IMG/VR virus record: IMGVR_UViG_3300005528_000050
Location: 22,967 to 86,966 of that record
Reading direction: 5' to 3' (one strand)
Length of the DNA stretch: 64,000 nucleotides
Origin: a virus
The position numbers were made by a program, and so were the translations under genes. Under the pieces are notes generated by a model. That model was not told the origin of the DNA and ran no database searches. It saw only the letters and a list, made by a program, of their open reading frames with translations. This document shows positions 6,946 through 15,053 of this stretch, in pieces; within the stretch, counting starts at the first letter, position 1; each line of letters opens with the position of its first letter.

Positions 6946-7254
6946 TTAAAATTGTTGTGTTCTACCGATAAATCTTTTCGCCATCTCAACCCTAACTTCA
7001 CCATTCTCCCTGTCAAATATTGGAGGTTCTACAAATTCACCCGACCTACTTTTTAAACGGTAGTATAGATTAGTTTCTTCATATTCATAGAACTGATTTT
7101 TGTTTAGGTATTTTTTTAAATCTAATATCTCCTTATCACTACAACCTTTTGAAATCAACACCATCAACATTCTATCACAGAATGCAATAGATACTAAATT
7201 CCACTTGTAGTGTGGTTGTAAATACTCGTATACCTCAATGTTGGTGTGAAGCAT
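6946..7254 (-). CDS. Hypothetical protein
   Basis: A 102-residue soluble protein starting MLHTNIEVYEYLQPHY. Mixed helix and strand; contains CSDKEILDLKKYLNKN and ends RFIGRTQQF. No membrane span, signal or motif. Member of the accessory run ending at the membrane-peptide gene 7261-7332. Confidence 0.6.
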   Translation of the reverse strand: MLHTNIEVYEYLQPHYKWNLVSIAFCDRMLMVLISKGCSDKEILDLKKYLNKNQFYEYEETNLYYRLKSRSGEFVEPPIFDRENGEVRVEMAKRFIGRTQQF

Positions 7255-7260
7255 AGTGAT

Positions 7261-7332
7261 TTATTTTTTTCGGATGTTTTCATTGATTGCATACAAAAGT
7301 ATGCAAATGATAAATAATAAAAGTACAATCAT
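7261..7332 (-). CDS. Very small membrane peptide
   Basis: A 23-residue frame from the ATG at 7332 (MIVLLLFIICILLYAI) to TAA at 7261: one hydrophobic helix and a basic tail (IRKK). It fills the gap before the next gene and follows the pattern of similar peptides at 3076, 5092, 5368 and 5716. Very short, so uncertain. Confidence 0.35.
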   Translation of the reverse strand: MIVLLLFIICILLYAINENIRKK

Positions 7333-7380
7333 GAGTCAATATTAAGAAGAATATTTTAAATTTCAAAATTTTTTTTGAAA

Positions 7381-8118
7381 TCACCAATAACCAATATCTT
7401 TTTTGAAATATTCTTCGTTTTCCCTATTCAAAAAGGACTTAATGATTAGTTTAATCATTCCCAAATACCCCATTTTCTTGAATCTACGGTCATCTTGACC
7501 AACGTAATGTTCGGATATTTTAAACTTTTTTGAATTGTATTTCCTACTTAAACCATAGTCTTCACTGTGTTGGTATTCCTCATTAAATTTACCTAATTCT
7601 CTAAATTTATCAGTTTTTGTCAAGAAAAAGGTACCAACAGCGAATGGACTGAATTTACTAATAATATTATTAACGGAATTAAAACAAACGAATACCAATT
7701 TGGACTTCCAATTTTTAGATGTTGATTTTATTTTACATGTCATCAAATCCAAATCTTCCAAAATCATTTCCTCAATACAGTCGTGAATTGTAATTGAATT
7801 GAAGAATTGGATGTCAGCATCCACAAATAAAACATATTCAGTATTAACCAAATCACTCCCTAAATTTCTTGCTTCACCAACTTTACCACCGTCAATCATT
7901 TCTATCTTAAGTCTATCAGAGTACATCATAGACATATTATTGATAATCGCCCTTGTTCGGTCTGTTGAATGGTTATCAGCAATGATTACTCTTGTACCAT
8001 CAATTAAAACTTGTTTGTGTATTGAGTCGAGAGTCTTCTTAATATACTTGTCTTCATTGTAACATGGAATTACAATGGTTAGTTTGTTTTTTATTTTTGT
8101 TGGTTTATAAAGTGGCAT
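7381..8118 (-). CDS. Family 2 glycosyltransferase
   Basis: A 245-residue GT-A enzyme. The N-terminus TIVIPCYNEDKYIKKTL, NxxS/T-type IIADNHSTDRTRAI and the DxD-type metal site FVDADIQFF are the ordered landmarks of family GT2; LSRKYN after EDYG is the acceptor-side motif. It transfers a sugar from a nucleotide donor to an unknown acceptor, in the cytoplasm or at the membrane face. It overlaps the upstream LpxH-like gene by 14 nt, linking it to envelope-lipid chemistry. It is separate from the large plus-strand glycan locus. Confidence 0.88.
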   Translation of the reverse strand: MPLYKPTKIKNKLTIVIPCYNEDKYIKKTLDSIHKQVLIDGTRVIIADNHSTDRTRAIINNMSMMYSDRLKIEMIDGGKVGEARNLGSDLVNTEYVLFVDADIQFFNSITIHDCIEEMILEDLDLMTCKIKSTSKNWKSKLVFVCFNSVNNIISKFSPFAVGTFFLTKTDKFRELGKFNEEYQHSEDYGLSRKYNSKKFKISEHYVGQDDRRFKKMGYLGMIKLIIKSFLNRENEEYFKKDIGYW

Positions 8119-8800
8119 ATCTCTGAAGTTTAAAATCCCCGTTATGATGTATTATGTAAGTATTGTTTTCTATCCAATCCCCACAATTTAAATACCTCAC
8201 ACCCTCAATAATTTTATCTTCAGGATTGTGTATGTGACCACATATCACAGTGTCACACTCTCTTTTTTTTGCCTGTCTAACCAGTTCTACCTCAAAACTC
8301 GTAATAAATTTAACAGCCTCTTTAACACTGTCCTTTAAAAATTTAGAAAGGGACCTCTTATGTCCAAATTTTTTTAGAGTCCTATCTATAGAAATCGCAA
8401 TATCGTAACCAATGGAACCTAAAATACCTAACCATTTTAACTTAACCACACCATCATAAAGGTCTCCATGGGTAATAAATACATTACCATATTTGTATTC
8501 ATTACAAATTTCAATGTTACCAAAAGATAAGTCCGTATATTGTCTTAAAAATTCATCATGATTACCAGTAACATAAATTACTTGAGTACCTCTTTTGGAA
8601 TGTGATAATATTTTTCTTATCACATTGGTGTCGTTTTGTTTCCATCTGAACTTCCTCTGTAACATCCAACCATCTATGATATCACCAACTAAAAACAAAT
8701 AAGTTGGTTCATATTTTTTTAGGACTTCAAGCACCATTTCAGAATTACTACCCTTAGTACCAAGGTGAACATCTGAAATAAAAAGTGCATCTATTTTCAT
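8105..8800 (-). CDS. LpxH-like UDP-diacylglucosamine pyrophosphatase family phosphoesterase
   Basis: A 231-residue calcineurin-like phosphoesterase with all metal motifs in order: DVHLG (about 10-14), GDIIDGW, GNHDE, a THGD element and GHIHNP near residue 190. The spacing, the Trp after GDIIDG and the late YLNCGDW are those of the LpxH-type family, which cleaves UDP-2,3-diacylglucosamine in lipid A synthesis. Substrate is inferred from family only. It overlaps the GT2 gene by 14 nt and follows a ParB-like gene; together they could alter lipid A or another lipid-linked sugar during infection. Confidence 0.8.
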   Translation of the reverse strand: MKIDALFISDVHLGTKGSNSEMVLEVLKKYEPTYLFLVGDIIDGWMLQRKFRWKQNDTNVIRKILSHSKRGTQVIYVTGNHDEFLRQYTDLSFGNIEICNEYKYGNVFITHGDLYDGVVKLKWLGILGSIGYDIAISIDRTLKKFGHKRSLSKFLKDSVKEAVKFITSFEVELVRQAKKRECDTVICGHIHNPEDKIIEGVRYLNCGDWIENNTYIIHHNGDFKLQRYATL

Positions 8801-8825
8801 ATCTATAATTATCTCAATTAAATGA

Positions 8826-9290
8826 TTACAAATTTATTTCTATGATTTGTCCTTTATCTCTTTTAAACAAAAATCTATAAATTTTTACAAACAAATGTAT
8901 AATAGACATTTTAAATGCATATGTGAATCCGCTACTGACATTTGTCAACCTATAAACGGTAATTAATAGTGAATCGTCAAAATGTCTTTTTAAAATAAAG
9001 TACCTATGATAACCATCAAAAATATAATTTTTGTTTGTTAGATAGATGTGACCCTTATTATAATCAAACCCTCTTTCTATTATATCTAATTCAATTTGTT
9101 TATGTATTGGTTTTAAATGAATTGATTTTACTCTTGTTTTAATTTCGGACATTGGTATTGTCTCTACTTTGACTTTAAAGCACCACCATTTATTACAAAA
9201 GAAATCACCGTCGTGCCTTTTTAACAATTCGGAATTATATCTTCTATCAACAACTACTTTTATTTTTTCTAAAAAAGTCATATCCACCAT
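8826..9290 (-). CDS. ParB-like domain protein with C-terminal hydrophobic helix
   Basis: A 154-residue protein. Residues about 40-100 hold VETIPMSEI, QIELDIIERGFD and the signature FDGYHRYFIL, equivalent to the DGxHR motif of the ParB/sulfiredoxin fold, which binds nucleotides. The remaining third is amphipathic and hydrophobic (FKMSIIHLFVKIYRFLFKR), suggesting membrane association. Located 25 nt before the LpxH-like gene. Similar stand-alone ParB-like proteins occur in polysaccharide loci; a nucleotide-dependent role is possible, not shown. Confidence 0.65.
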   Translation of the reverse strand: MVDMTFLEKIKVVVDRRYNSELLKRHDGDFFCNKWWCFKVKVETIPMSEIKTRVKSIHLKPIHKQIELDIIERGFDYNKGHIYLTNKNYIFDGYHRYFILKRHFDDSLLITVYRLTNVSSGFTYAFKMSIIHLFVKIYRFLFKRDKGQIIEINL

Positions 9291-9494
9291 TTATTCCCCT
9301 AACTCAAGATTATTTTTGCGTTTAGTCATTTCGTTAAAAACCTCAATTGACAAATTCGCCCTAAAATCATCTCTAGCACACTCATGGGGACTTAATTTTA
9401 AAAGTCTGTTCGCAACCTCATCTCTCCACTCGTGAAAGAATCCTTCATTAAAAGCCATCCATCCATAAAATTCGTGAGTTTCTGCGTTGTTCAT
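9291..9494 (-). CDS. Small hypothetical protein
   Basis: A 67-residue helical protein (MNNAETHEFYGWMAFNEGFF) with HExxR-like and HECARDDF segments. It abuts the ParB-like gene. Its pattern of Trp, His and Cys recalls small phage proteins but no family is recognised. Confidence 0.55.
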   Translation of the reverse strand: MNNAETHEFYGWMAFNEGFFHEWRDEVANRLLKLSPHECARDDFRANLSIEVFNEMTKRKNNLELGE

Positions 9495-9505
9495 TTATTG
9501 TCGAT

Positions 9506-9685
9506 TTAAAATTTTGAGGCAATCATATACCCCAAACAAAATGATGAGGTCACAGCAACCCAATAAAATAATGATTTAATTTTAAATGCTGTTCGATTGT
9601 GCTCTCCGTTTATGGTTGTTGCAGTTGCAAACAACCAGGTTACAATTAGAAACAATATACCAAATGTTAATAAAACTATTTTCAT
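9506..9685 (-). CDS. Two-span membrane protein
   Basis: A 59-residue frame from the ATG at 9685 (MKIVLLTFGILFLIV) to TAA at 9506. Two hydrophobic helices (about 2-22 and 39-56) with a charged loop INGEHNRTAFKIK. It diverges from the Nudix gene across a 38-nt gap containing the palindromic TATAAATATTTAT. Confidence 0.5.
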   Translation of the reverse strand: MKIVLLTFGILFLIVTWLFATATTINGEHNRTAFKIKSLFYWVAVTSSFCLGYMIASKF

Positions 9686-9693
9686 ACGTAAAG

Positions 9694-9707
9694 TATAAAT
9701 ATTTATC
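9694..9707. promoter_or_regulatory. Divergent promoter-like palindrome TATAAATATTTAT
   Basis: Lies between divergent starts at 9685 (minus) and 9724 (plus). Each coding strand carries TATTTAT 8-16 nt before its ATG. The same 8-mer class precedes other starts (21235, 33574, 40857, 42164 plus; 21970, 25727, 27379 minus). It resembles, but is not identical to, the T4 late element TATAAATA. Confidence 0.4.
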
Positions 9708-9723
9708 TTTATAAATCAAAATT

Positions 9724-10140
9724 ATGATACAAATATCTCAAATCATTCTTCAAAACCCTGAAGGTAAATACTTGGTGTATTTAAGAGACAACAACCCAGA
9801 TATCCCCTTTCCAAATCATTGGGACCTTATAGGTGGTCACGTTGAAAAAAGAGAAACACCATTAGAAGCGTTGAAAAGAGAAATGATAGAAGAAATTGAA
9901 ACTGACTCGAGCAGTTTAGTTAGATTTTCTTTTTGGAAGAAGTATGTCTGTATTGAGGGTGATGTGTCCCCAAATATTAAATATATATTTCACGGTGTGA
10001 TTGACAAACCTATTGAAGAAATTCCACTAAATGAGGGTCAGTATCTTAGATTTGTAACTCAAAGTGAGTTATCTGAATTAAATTTTGCAAACATTATGGG
10101 TAAGATAATGCAAGATTTCGTGAGAGAAAGATTTGGTTAG
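9724..10140 (+). CDS. Nudix hydrolase
   Basis: A 138-residue protein with a complete Nudix box GGHVEKRETPLEALKREMIEEI at about residues 39-60 (G-x5-E-x7-REUxEE-x-U), the Mg-dependent site that cleaves nucleoside diphosphates linked to X. N-terminal part gives strands QISQIILQNPEGKYLVYLRD as in MutT-like domains. Substrate not decidable; phage Nudix proteins act on mutagenic dNTPs, ADP-ribose or capped RNA. One of few plus-strand genes in the left half; it converges with the nuclease-like gene with a 4-nt overlap. Confidence 0.88.
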   Translation: MIQISQIILQNPEGKYLVYLRDNNPDIPFPNHWDLIGGHVEKRETPLEALKREMIEEIETDSSSLVRFSFWKKYVCIEGDVSPNIKYIFHGVIDKPIEEIPLNEGQYLRFVTQSELSELNFANIMGKIMQDFVRERFG

Positions 10141-10676
10141 TATTTTAAAACTGTAAAATGAGACTCAAAGTTTTTTCTTGGAATCAAATACATATGTGAC
10201 CTTTTCTCTTCAGGAATCAATACGTTAGTTCCAGCATAAACCTCGTCACCACCTATCTTTACTTTGAAATTATTTTCTGAAATTAATTTTCTTAATTTAT
10301 TAGTTTTAATCACCCAAATCTCTTTGATGTTCATAAAAACTATTACCCACAAATCTGATTTGGTTACCATTATTCCACTGTCCTTACCGTGCATCCTAAA
10401 TTCAATACATAGGTTACCAGTATCTATACCGGGAAAATAGGCACCGTTTGGTAATGTTCTACCGGGTTGTACCCATTTGTCTTCTGTCTTGACTTCTGCA
10501 ACCACATGGGTTTTAGTTGGGAAATTGAATATTAAATCGAACTCTTTTAAATTACCATTTTCTTTTTCACTCTTCCCAACACAAATAGCATTGTATTCTC
10601 TTTCAAATACATCAATGACTACTTGTTCATTAGTTTGACCGATTTTTATATCTTCATGAAAATTCAGATTCCCCAT
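10137..10676 (-). CDS. PD-(D/E)XK-like nuclease-fold protein
   Basis: A 179-residue protein. EFDLIFNF followed about nine residues later by HVVAEVKTED gives the D...ExK catalytic pattern of the PD-(D/E)XK fold, here around residues 46-64. The rest is compatible with that alpha/beta fold (LWVIVFMNIKEIWVIKT). Substrate unknown; candidates are recombination or restriction-type cleavage. Convergent with the Nudix gene. Confidence 0.6.
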   Translation of the reverse strand: MGNLNFHEDIKIGQTNEQVVIDVFEREYNAICVGKSEKENGNLKEFDLIFNFPTKTHVVAEVKTEDKWVQPGRTLPNGAYFPGIDTGNLCIEFRMHGKDSGIMVTKSDLWVIVFMNIKEIWVIKTNKLRKLISENNFKVKIGGDEVYAGTNVLIPEEKRSHMYLIPRKNFESHFTVLKY

Positions 10677-10791
10677 CTTCGCTGGTTAAATACATTTTCT
10701 CATAGTGTTCCCACCATAAAATCTCTTCTTGTTCAGAAGTAAGTTTATTTTCCACAGGGACAATGTCCTGCGTGTGTGATTCCTGAACCAT
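10654..10791 (-). CDS. Small acidic protein in an overlap
   Basis: A 45-residue frame from the ATG at 10791 (MVQESHTQDIVPVENK) to TGA at 10654. It overlaps the end of the upstream lipoprotein gene by 47 nt and the start of the nuclease gene by 23 nt. The sequence SEQEEILWWEHYEKMYL is protein-like and resembles tails of small phage proteins. The gap it fills would otherwise be the only uncovered space here. Confidence 0.45.
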   Translation of the reverse strand: MVQESHTQDIVPVENKLTSEQEEILWWEHYEKMYLTSEDGESEFS

Positions 10792-10972
10792 GACTTCTAT
10801 CGATTATGAGATAAGTATGTCCCTTATGTTCCCATTCAAAAACTCTGTATTCGGATTGATTACTAAGTTTAATAGTTTGGGGGTTATTCCTATCGTTTAC
10901 AACTTGTTTTGTGTTTGGTTCAGAACATGATGTGACGAGTAAAACAAATAAAATAATACTACTTAATCTCAT
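10745..10972 (-). CDS. Small lipoprotein
   Basis: A 75-residue protein with a type II signal peptide: MRLSSIILFVLLVTSC, lipobox LVTS|C at residues 13-16. The mature part is about 60 residues with a GSGITHAGHCPCGK tail carrying two Cys and His. Predicted envelope lipoprotein, probably periplasmic or outer-membrane. Phage lipoproteins often serve superinfection exclusion; here that is inference. Overlaps the upstream hydroxylase-like gene by 14 nt. Confidence 0.75.
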   Translation of the reverse strand: MRLSSIILFVLLVTSCSEPNTKQVVNDRNNPQTIKLSNQSEYRVFEWEHKGHTYLIIDRSHGSGITHAGHCPCGK

Positions 10973-11831
10973 CTAATTGAATTTCAATTTCTTGTTGTCC
11001 TTCTTTTACAACTTGACTACCGTCAGCCATTCTATAATACTTAAACAAAACGTATTTATCGCCTTCGGTTGTTTTAAAATGTGTATGTTTGGTGTAAGGG
11101 TTTAGTTGAAAATCATGGTATAAATTTTTCCAAATTACTCCATCTCCTTTTACAGGTTTTACACTTCTTTCAATTGAATTAAAAGTTAGATGTCCACCCT
11201 CAGTAATGTTATTCAATGATATTTGGACACTCCACAATCTATTACCCATGTTTGTAAACAATTTGTCCTCCGATATTTGATTAGGTAGTAGAAAATCGTA
11301 TTTTTCCTCATAATTGAATTCGGGTGTTATTTTTTGAATAAAAACATCTTCACCAAATGAATCTCGAATACCAATAACAGAATTGATTCTCTCATTTACT
11401 GTTTTATAAATCTCAGACTTTTTATCTAACTTATGAATCATGGGTGATTGCAAGTCCTTAGATTTTTTCTGTGAGTTTAATTTTTTGTCTGTAATCGATA
11501 TCAAATCATCACATTCAATTAATGTTAATAATTCAGGGTAATGATAAATTTCAACTAAATTATTTTCAACTCTATAAGCTCTTGGGTTATCACATAGAGA
11601 TTTATTGAACGGATAAAGTTCAACTTCGTAAGGTTGATTAAGGTTTTCCTGTGAATATTGTCTTTGCCAAATTAACGCGTTAGTTGGTTCAATTTCAAGT
11701 TCTCTTTTAATTAAATTGTAATCAAATCCATTATTAAGTAAAACATTAAAAATGGACTCTCTATCATATCCATTCACAATATTAGACCAAATCCATAGTT
11801 TCCATTCAGGAGTAAAAATTCTATTAATCAT
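10959..11831 (-). CDS. Prolyl-4-hydroxylase-like 2OG-Fe(II) oxygenase domain protein
   Basis: A 290-residue protein whose second half follows the prolyl-hydroxylase layout: a beta-barrel with SVQISLNNITEGGHLTF, VKPVKGDGVIW, then TKHTHFKTTEGDKYVLFKY, where H and K would bind iron and 2-oxoglutarate. The usual first HxD motif appears as EEKYDF, so the first iron histidine seems replaced by Lys. It could be inactive or use another ligand. N-terminal 100 residues are unassigned. Phage P4H-like proteins are known; the target here is unknown. Confidence 0.72.
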   Translation of the reverse strand: MINRIFTPEWKLWIWSNIVNGYDRESIFNVLLNNGFDYNLIKRELEIEPTNALIWQRQYSQENLNQPYEVELYPFNKSLCDNPRAYRVENNLVEIYHYPELLTLIECDDLISITDKKLNSQKKSKDLQSPMIHKLDKKSEIYKTVNERINSVIGIRDSFGEDVFIQKITPEFNYEEKYDFLLPNQISEDKLFTNMGNRLWSVQISLNNITEGGHLTFNSIERSVKPVKGDGVIWKNLYHDFQLNPYTKHTHFKTTEGDKYVLFKYYRMADGSQVVKEGQQEIEIQLDEIK

Positions 11832-11834
11832 ATT

Positions 11835-12089
11835 TTATTTTTTTATTTTTCTTTCGATTACATACACAGTATCACCTTTTTCATATGACCTGTACGATGT
11901 TATTTTCATTTCGGGGTTTTTTAGATACAATTTCCAATATGGAGTTGTTTGTAAAGTATTGTCACAACCAATTCCATGATATTCAACAGAATCAACAATA
12001 CATGGGATTTTAGTGTCAGTATATTGTGTCTTGTACTTGCAAGACATTAATATTAGACCCAAAAAAATTACAAATGTTAGATTTTTCAT
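11835..12089 (-). CDS. Small lipoprotein
   Basis: An 84-residue protein with signal sequence MKNLTFVIFLGLILMSC, lipobox LILMS|C at about residue 17. The mature domain (CIVDSVEYHGIGCD, YWKLYLKNP, KGDTVYVIERK) is a short beta-rich domain with two further Cys. Envelope location predicted. Lies 3 nt before the hydroxylase-like gene. Confidence 0.72.
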   Translation of the reverse strand: MKNLTFVIFLGLILMSCKYKTQYTDTKIPCIVDSVEYHGIGCDNTLQTTPYWKLYLKNPEMKITSYRSYEKGDTVYVIERKIKK

Positions 12090-12125
12090 ATTCTAAATAT
12101 AAATGATTTTTTTGATAAAACAAAA

Positions 12126-12380
12126 TTAATCTTCACAGAAACAATTGTTTCTTGAAAGAGCGATTAACTTGATGTGTTTTAAACATTCATTGTCGGCCCT
12201 AACTACCGCACCACACAAATCGTTATTCACAACAGATTGAACGAAACTACCCCCAATGGGTCCAACCCCATCTCTTGTTCTCATTACCGATACAATGATG
12301 TTGATGATGTGTTCACTAACATCATCTTGTCCATACCTCTTTACGAAGTCTTTTGCTGCACTATATAATTTTTCTTCCAT
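12126..12380 (-). CDS. Hypothetical protein
   Basis: An 84-residue protein starting MEEKLYSAAKDFVKRYG, helical at first and then with a Gly-rich VGPIGGSFVQSVVNND segment and a Cys-containing end (NNCFCED). No family recognised. Starts 3 nt past the zinc protein gene. Confidence 0.55.
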   Translation of the reverse strand: MEEKLYSAAKDFVKRYGQDDVSEHIINIIVSVMRTRDGVGPIGGSFVQSVVNNDLCGAVVRADNECLKHIKLIALSRNNCFCED

Positions 12381-12383
12381 ATT

Positions 12384-12608
12384 TTAAACATTCCATGATG
12401 CCAACATTTGTCCTATATCATCATTCCTGTCCCTACCGTCGGCTTTAAAATTATCATCATCCAGTGTAATATTTTTTGTGATTGTAATAATTCCTTTTTT
12501 TATCGCATCACATGGTTTTCTGTTACATGGACAAATTCTATATTCGAATGAGGTGTTAATACCACATCTCACACATTCATAATAATCTTTTGTGGTTGTT
12601 GTTATCAT
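12384..12608 (-). CDS. Small zinc-ribbon-like protein
   Basis: A 74-residue protein with CVRCG at residues 11-15 and CPCNRKPC about fifteen residues later, a plausible four-Cys zinc site. The C-terminus DGRDRNDDIGQMLASW is acidic. Short zinc proteins of this type are common in phage accessory regions. Function unknown. Confidence 0.6.
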   Translation of the reverse strand: MITTTTKDYYECVRCGINTSFEYRICPCNRKPCDAIKKGIITITKNITLDDDNFKADGRDRNDDIGQMLASWNV

Positions 12609-12616
12609 TATTAGAA

Positions 12617-13102
12617 TTAGTTGTCAAACCAAAAGACAACTCTAAAACCATTCTCTTTAATCGTATACCTCTTTTGGTCATCATTTGTTATCCAAAATTC
12701 TTCTTTAAACCTATTGTCCATAGAGTCAACAAAATATTTTAAGTTCTCAACGATTTCTTCATTATCTGAATTATTGTACAGATAATCTTTGAGTTCTTTT
12801 AAGGTGTAGTAAGAAGCTGTATGGACCATATCACCTCTTTCATATTCCTTTCTTGTTGTCTCAGTCACATCCTCAGGTAAACCCCTTGGGTCCGCAATCG
12901 GGTCCATTGAACCTCTGACCTCCGCAAGAATTGAGAATAAATCATAATTTCTTCCCCAATAAAAAGCAACGTGGTCGTACTCCCTTTCGGAATCGTTCAT
13001 TCCAAAATGTGGATTTATTTGCCAATGGTCAACATTGACCCATTTATTTTCACCATTTACTGAAGTGTATTTTTCCAAATACACATGAATATCACATCCC
13101 AT
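12617..13102 (-). CDS. Conserved phage protein of the MGCDIH type
   Basis: A 161-residue protein with the N-terminus MGCDIHVYLEKY, a central NYDLFSILAEVRGS and the motif DPRGLPEDVTETTRKEY. I recognise this combination as a widespread phage protein family without assigned function. No signal peptide. A TATATTTG box (13114-13107) sits only 4 nt before the ATG; its -33 box is a 3/4 match, so the transcript could be leaderless. Confidence 0.75.
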   Translation of the reverse strand: MGCDIHVYLEKYTSVNGENKWVNVDHWQINPHFGMNDSEREYDHVAFYWGRNYDLFSILAEVRGSMDPIADPRGLPEDVTETTRKEYERGDMVHTASYYTLKELKDYLYNNSDNEEIVENLKYFVDSMDNRFKEEFWITNDDQKRYTIKENGFRVVFWFDN

Positions 13103-13138
13103 GATTCAAATATAATTAATAATTTTTAAAATGTCAAT

Positions 13139-15052
13139 TTAGTACTGAGATATCTTACCCAATTTAGTAACCTTGTTTCCCCTAAATTCTGAGTGTTCCT
13201 TTATTATGCCGTAAAAAGACACCTTTGAATTAATTGAAACGCTCTTATGTAAATTAGTTGTTAGGTATTCAGTATTAATTTCACCAAATTTAGAAAATAT
13301 GTTACCATTTTTGTCAACCAAATCATAGACAGTTGTTGGCCCATAAAGACCATTCACGGTTCTAATATCGGTAACAGTTAGTTCAAAATAAATTTTCATA
13401 CCAGGACTACCGACAAATTTACTCACCTTTAATTTGGATTCGTCAATGTCCCTTGATTTGTGGTTAACAAATGCATCAAAGTCGGTTACAAATCCTAAAG
13501 TGGTTTTGGCTCTTGTGTAAGCAACGTATTCTAAATTTTTTTCTTGTTCAATTTGCCATGGTAAGGTTGCAAATTTCGATGGAAATAATTCTGGGTGGAT
13601 AATAAAAACCCTTTCTGATTCAAGACCTTTAGATTTATGTACGTTACTCAAGCATATTCCACTTTTTTTATCATCTGAAAAGATATCATCGATTTTCTTT
13701 ACAACAATTGCGGGGTCATCTATCCCGTGGGATAACGCTTCTATTACTTGTATCTTTTCACCAAATAGAATTACTTGGTTATCCTCTAACGCTTCACTTC
13801 TTTTCATTGTGTGATTTGTCATTGTTTTTTCAATCAACTTTTCTTTGTCCTTAAGAAGACAACATATTACGTTTGTCATGTTATATTCTTCATTCTTCTT
13901 GTTGCAAGAAAGTATCATGGTTTTCAAAGACTTACCAATATCAGAACCAATTATATAAGATTTTTTACCTTCACTTAATAATTTGATACACAATGAGACA
14001 ACCGGAAATGTATTTCTACACAAAACCATGTCCCCATCCATAATATCTTTATAGGAGAAGTTTTCAATTACTCTACCTGACCTATTTTTAGAATGAGCAA
14101 TGATTGCTGGATTTATGTGTCGAACCAAATTTAAAATCTCAGGCGAGACTCTATATGTAAAAGACAATGGTAATTCAACCGTGTTTGGTAGTTCTTTCAA
14201 TTTTTGATATGACTCATGGTCAGCACCTGCAAAACCATATATCGCTTGTTTAGGGTCACCTACAGCAATGAATCTACCACCATCAGGTTTCATTGCTTTT
14301 TGCATCAATAAACGGTGACAAGAATTCAAATCTTGACATTCGTCTATAAAAACAAAATCGTAATTATCTCCCGAATGGTTCAAAATGATTGGTAAAGAAA
14401 TCATGTCGGTATAATCGAGAACCTTTAGATAAGACATACCCAATTTAGACAGATACCATGCGGCAGTGGATTCACCATCTTGATTGTTCACAGAATGAAA
14501 CTCTGCAATTTTATTTATCTCACCAACACCAATTGGTTTGATATCAAAATTTACTAAATGTTGTCTCGATAAATTACACAGAGTTACAACATCGGTAACA
14601 AATTTATACCTGTCAATATTCTCACCTTGAACAGAATCATGGATGCCTTGAATGTACTTGTTTTGTTCTTCGTTGAATCCGTATTTGTCTAAACTATCGG
14701 GTTTTTCACCACTGTAAAAATTAATGATGTCCCAAAAAAGATTTCGATACTTTAAACTTTTTTCGTCAACACCACAATCATAGTTATTCCTCATGATTGT
14801 GTAACCGAAACCATGGACCGTTTTGACATCAATGTTCTTATTTTCGGGAATCCTTCTTTTTAATTCATCTCGTATACTAACATTGAATGCCAAAAACAAT
14901 ACTGATTTATCATCAGGTATTAAGTCCAAAGCTTTTAATAGTGTCGTCGTTTTACCACTACCAGCAACAGCAGAAACTACTGCGTTTCGAGTATCTTTTA
15001 AAATAAAATTGAAAATATCTTTTTGATATTTGCTGGGTGTAAATTTAGACAT
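13139..15052 (-). CDS. UvrD/Rep-type superfamily 1 DNA helicase
   Basis: A 637-residue SF1A helicase with ordered motifs: Walker A AVAGSGKTTTL (about 28-38), motif Ia FLAFNVSI, TVHGFG, motif II FIDECQD, motif III GDPKQAIYGFAGA, motif IV LSFTYR, motif V NVHKSKGLESERV and motif VI YVAYTRAKTTL. ATP-driven 3'-5' unwinding is expected. The C-terminal 100 residues carry a beta-rich extension not typical of UvrD, perhaps an OB-like DNA-binding module. Likely acts in phage replication, recombination or repair. Confidence 0.92.
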   Translation of the reverse strand: MSKFTPSKYQKDIFNFILKDTRNAVVSAVAGSGKTTTLLKALDLIPDDKSVLFLAFNVSIRDELKRRIPENKNIDVKTVHGFGYTIMRNNYDCGVDEKSLKYRNLFWDIINFYSGEKPDSLDKYGFNEEQNKYIQGIHDSVQGENIDRYKFVTDVVTLCNLSRQHLVNFDIKPIGVGEINKIAEFHSVNNQDGESTAAWYLSKLGMSYLKVLDYTDMISLPIILNHSGDNYDFVFIDECQDLNSCHRLLMQKAMKPDGGRFIAVGDPKQAIYGFAGADHESYQKLKELPNTVELPLSFTYRVSPEILNLVRHINPAIIAHSKNRSGRVIENFSYKDIMDGDMVLCRNTFPVVSLCIKLLSEGKKSYIIGSDIGKSLKTMILSCNKKNEEYNMTNVICCLLKDKEKLIEKTMTNHTMKRSEALEDNQVILFGEKIQVIEALSHGIDDPAIVVKKIDDIFSDDKKSGICLSNVHKSKGLESERVFIIHPELFPSKFATLPWQIEQEKNLEYVAYTRAKTTLGFVTDFDAFVNHKSRDIDESKLKVSKFVGSPGMKIYFELTVTDIRTVNGLYGPTTVYDLVDKNGNIFSKFGEINTEYLTTNLHKSVSINSKVSFYGIIKEHSEFRGNKVTKLGKISQY

Positions 15053-15053
15053 A

